The notes under the pieces were generated by a model, which made no database searches, was not told the origin of the DNA, and saw only the letters and a list, made by a program, of their open reading frames with translations. The position numbers were made by a program, and so were the translations under genes. This document shows, piece after piece, positions 5,092 to 5,636 of a stretch of DNA of 5,636 bases (its first letter is position 1; each line of letters begins with the position of its first letter). This DNA is from an uncultured Collinsella sp. (GTDB taxonomy: Bacteria > Actinomycetota > Coriobacteriia > Coriobacteriales > Coriobacteriaceae), in NCBI GenBank assembly GCA_900551365.1, contig URVZ01000103.1, forward strand, positions 1-5,636, given 5' to 3'.

Positions 5092-5636
5092 TTAAGCGCT
5101 GTAGCCCATCGCCTGCAGAACAAACATGACGACCGTGAGCACCGTAATCACACCGATAGTCGCCCAAGTGAGCACATTCCACACGCGGCCGTTGCGGTTG
5201 GCACCCATAATGTGACGGTCGGCTGCGATAACCACCTGGAACACCAGAACCACGGGCAGTAGCACGCCATTGATGACCTGCGAGGTCATCATAATCTGGA
5301 ACAGATCGACGCCGGGCATAAGCACCAGCACGGCAGAGATACCGATGATGGCCGTAATGATGCCGCGATAGACCGGGGCCTCGTCCCAGCTGCGGTCGGC
5401 ACCGCGCTCCCAGCCAAATGCCTCGCAGATAGCGCTCGACGTAACGCCCGGCAGCACGCAGGCAGCCAAGAAGCTCGCCGCGACCAGGCCCGAGGCAAAC
5501 AACACCGTGGACCACTGACCCGCAATAGGCTCCAGCGCACGGGCAGCATCGGCGGCATCGCTAATCTGAATACCCGCCGGGAACAGCACCGTACCGGTCG
5601 TGATGATAATGAAGCCTGCAATGATATCAGCAGCGA
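5092..5636 (-). CDS. NRAMP/SLC11-family divalent metal ion transporter, C-terminal 180 codons
   Basis: This inner-membrane secondary transporter moves divalent metal ions (Mn, Fe or, in one clade, Mg), usually with protons. The gene enters from the right edge, so only the C-terminal part is visible. About five hydrophobic segments can be read, probably TM7 to TM11. Family marks include the SDAADAARALEPIAG segment before a membrane span, FASGLVAASFLAACVLPG, the SSAICEAFGWERG block, the DEAPVYRG segment, and SQVINGVLLP followed by DRHIMGANRNGR near the end. The substrate-selecting motifs in TM1 (DPG-type) and TM6 (MPH-type) lie outside the window, so the metal cannot be assigned. The CEAFGWERG wording recalls divergent NRAMP members, such as those in Coriobacteriia that include the magnesium-transporting NRMT group. 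The stop codon is followed 18 nt later by a strong terminator, so it ends its transcription unit. Confidence 0.82.
   Translation of the reverse strand, partial: AADIIAGFIIITTGTVLFPAGIQISDAADAARALEPIAGQWSTVLFASGLVAASFLAACVLPGVTSSAICEAFGWERGADRSWDEAPVYRGIITAIIGISAVLVLMPGVDLFQIMMTSQVINGVLLPVVLVFQVVIAADRHIMGANRNGRVWNVLTWATIGVITVLTVVMFVLQAMGYSA

Overview
The window looks like chromosomal DNA from a GC-rich Gram-positive gut actinobacterium of the class Coriobacteriia, most likely Collinsella or a close relative. This rests on strongly G/C-biased third codon positions, a LuxS N-terminus of the clostridial/actinobacterial type, an OatA-like cell-wall acyltransferase, and intergenic repeats whose wording I associate with Collinsella. 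It is a judgement from reading, not the result of a search.

Layout. Positions 1-2143 hold a minus-strand salvage cluster, read right to left. It consists of a PfkB-family ribokinase (rbsK, 2143-1181), then after 30 bp a nucleoside hydrolase (1150-176), then after about 100 bp the first 24 codons of luxS (73-1, running off the left edge). The gap before luxS holds a large nested inverted repeat (97-166) overlaid by a plausible luxS promoter. Positions 2144-2330 form a divergent promoter region. Positions 2331-4547 (+) encode one large membrane protein, an Acyltransferase_3 domain joined to an extracytoplasmic SGNH domain. It is a probable peptidoglycan or envelope O-acyltransferase with an unusual Asp-rich calcium-type motif just before the SGNH domain. 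Positions 4548-5091 form a 544-bp convergent gap without a credible gene. It holds a perfect 18-bp hairpin, a REP-like repeat pair, a 226-bp AT-rich element bounded by near-identical 30-bp inverted repeats, and a classical terminator. Positions 5636-5092 (-) are the C-terminal 180 codons of an NRAMP/SLC11-family metal-ion transporter.

How the genes work together. The hydrolase splits ribonucleosides into base and ribose, and the ribokinase turns the ribose into ribose-5-phosphate, so these two make a compact salvage module. LuxS acts downstream of another ribosyl compound, S-ribosylhomocysteine, and may share read-through transcription with the module while also having its own promoter. The acyltransferase and the transporter are unrelated to this module and to each other.

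I see no defence system, CRISPR array, phage gene, transposase gene, tRNA or rRNA. The main unexplained structures are the non-coding elements around luxS and in the 4548-5091 gap. Most other long open frames are GC-driven shadows of the genes listed.
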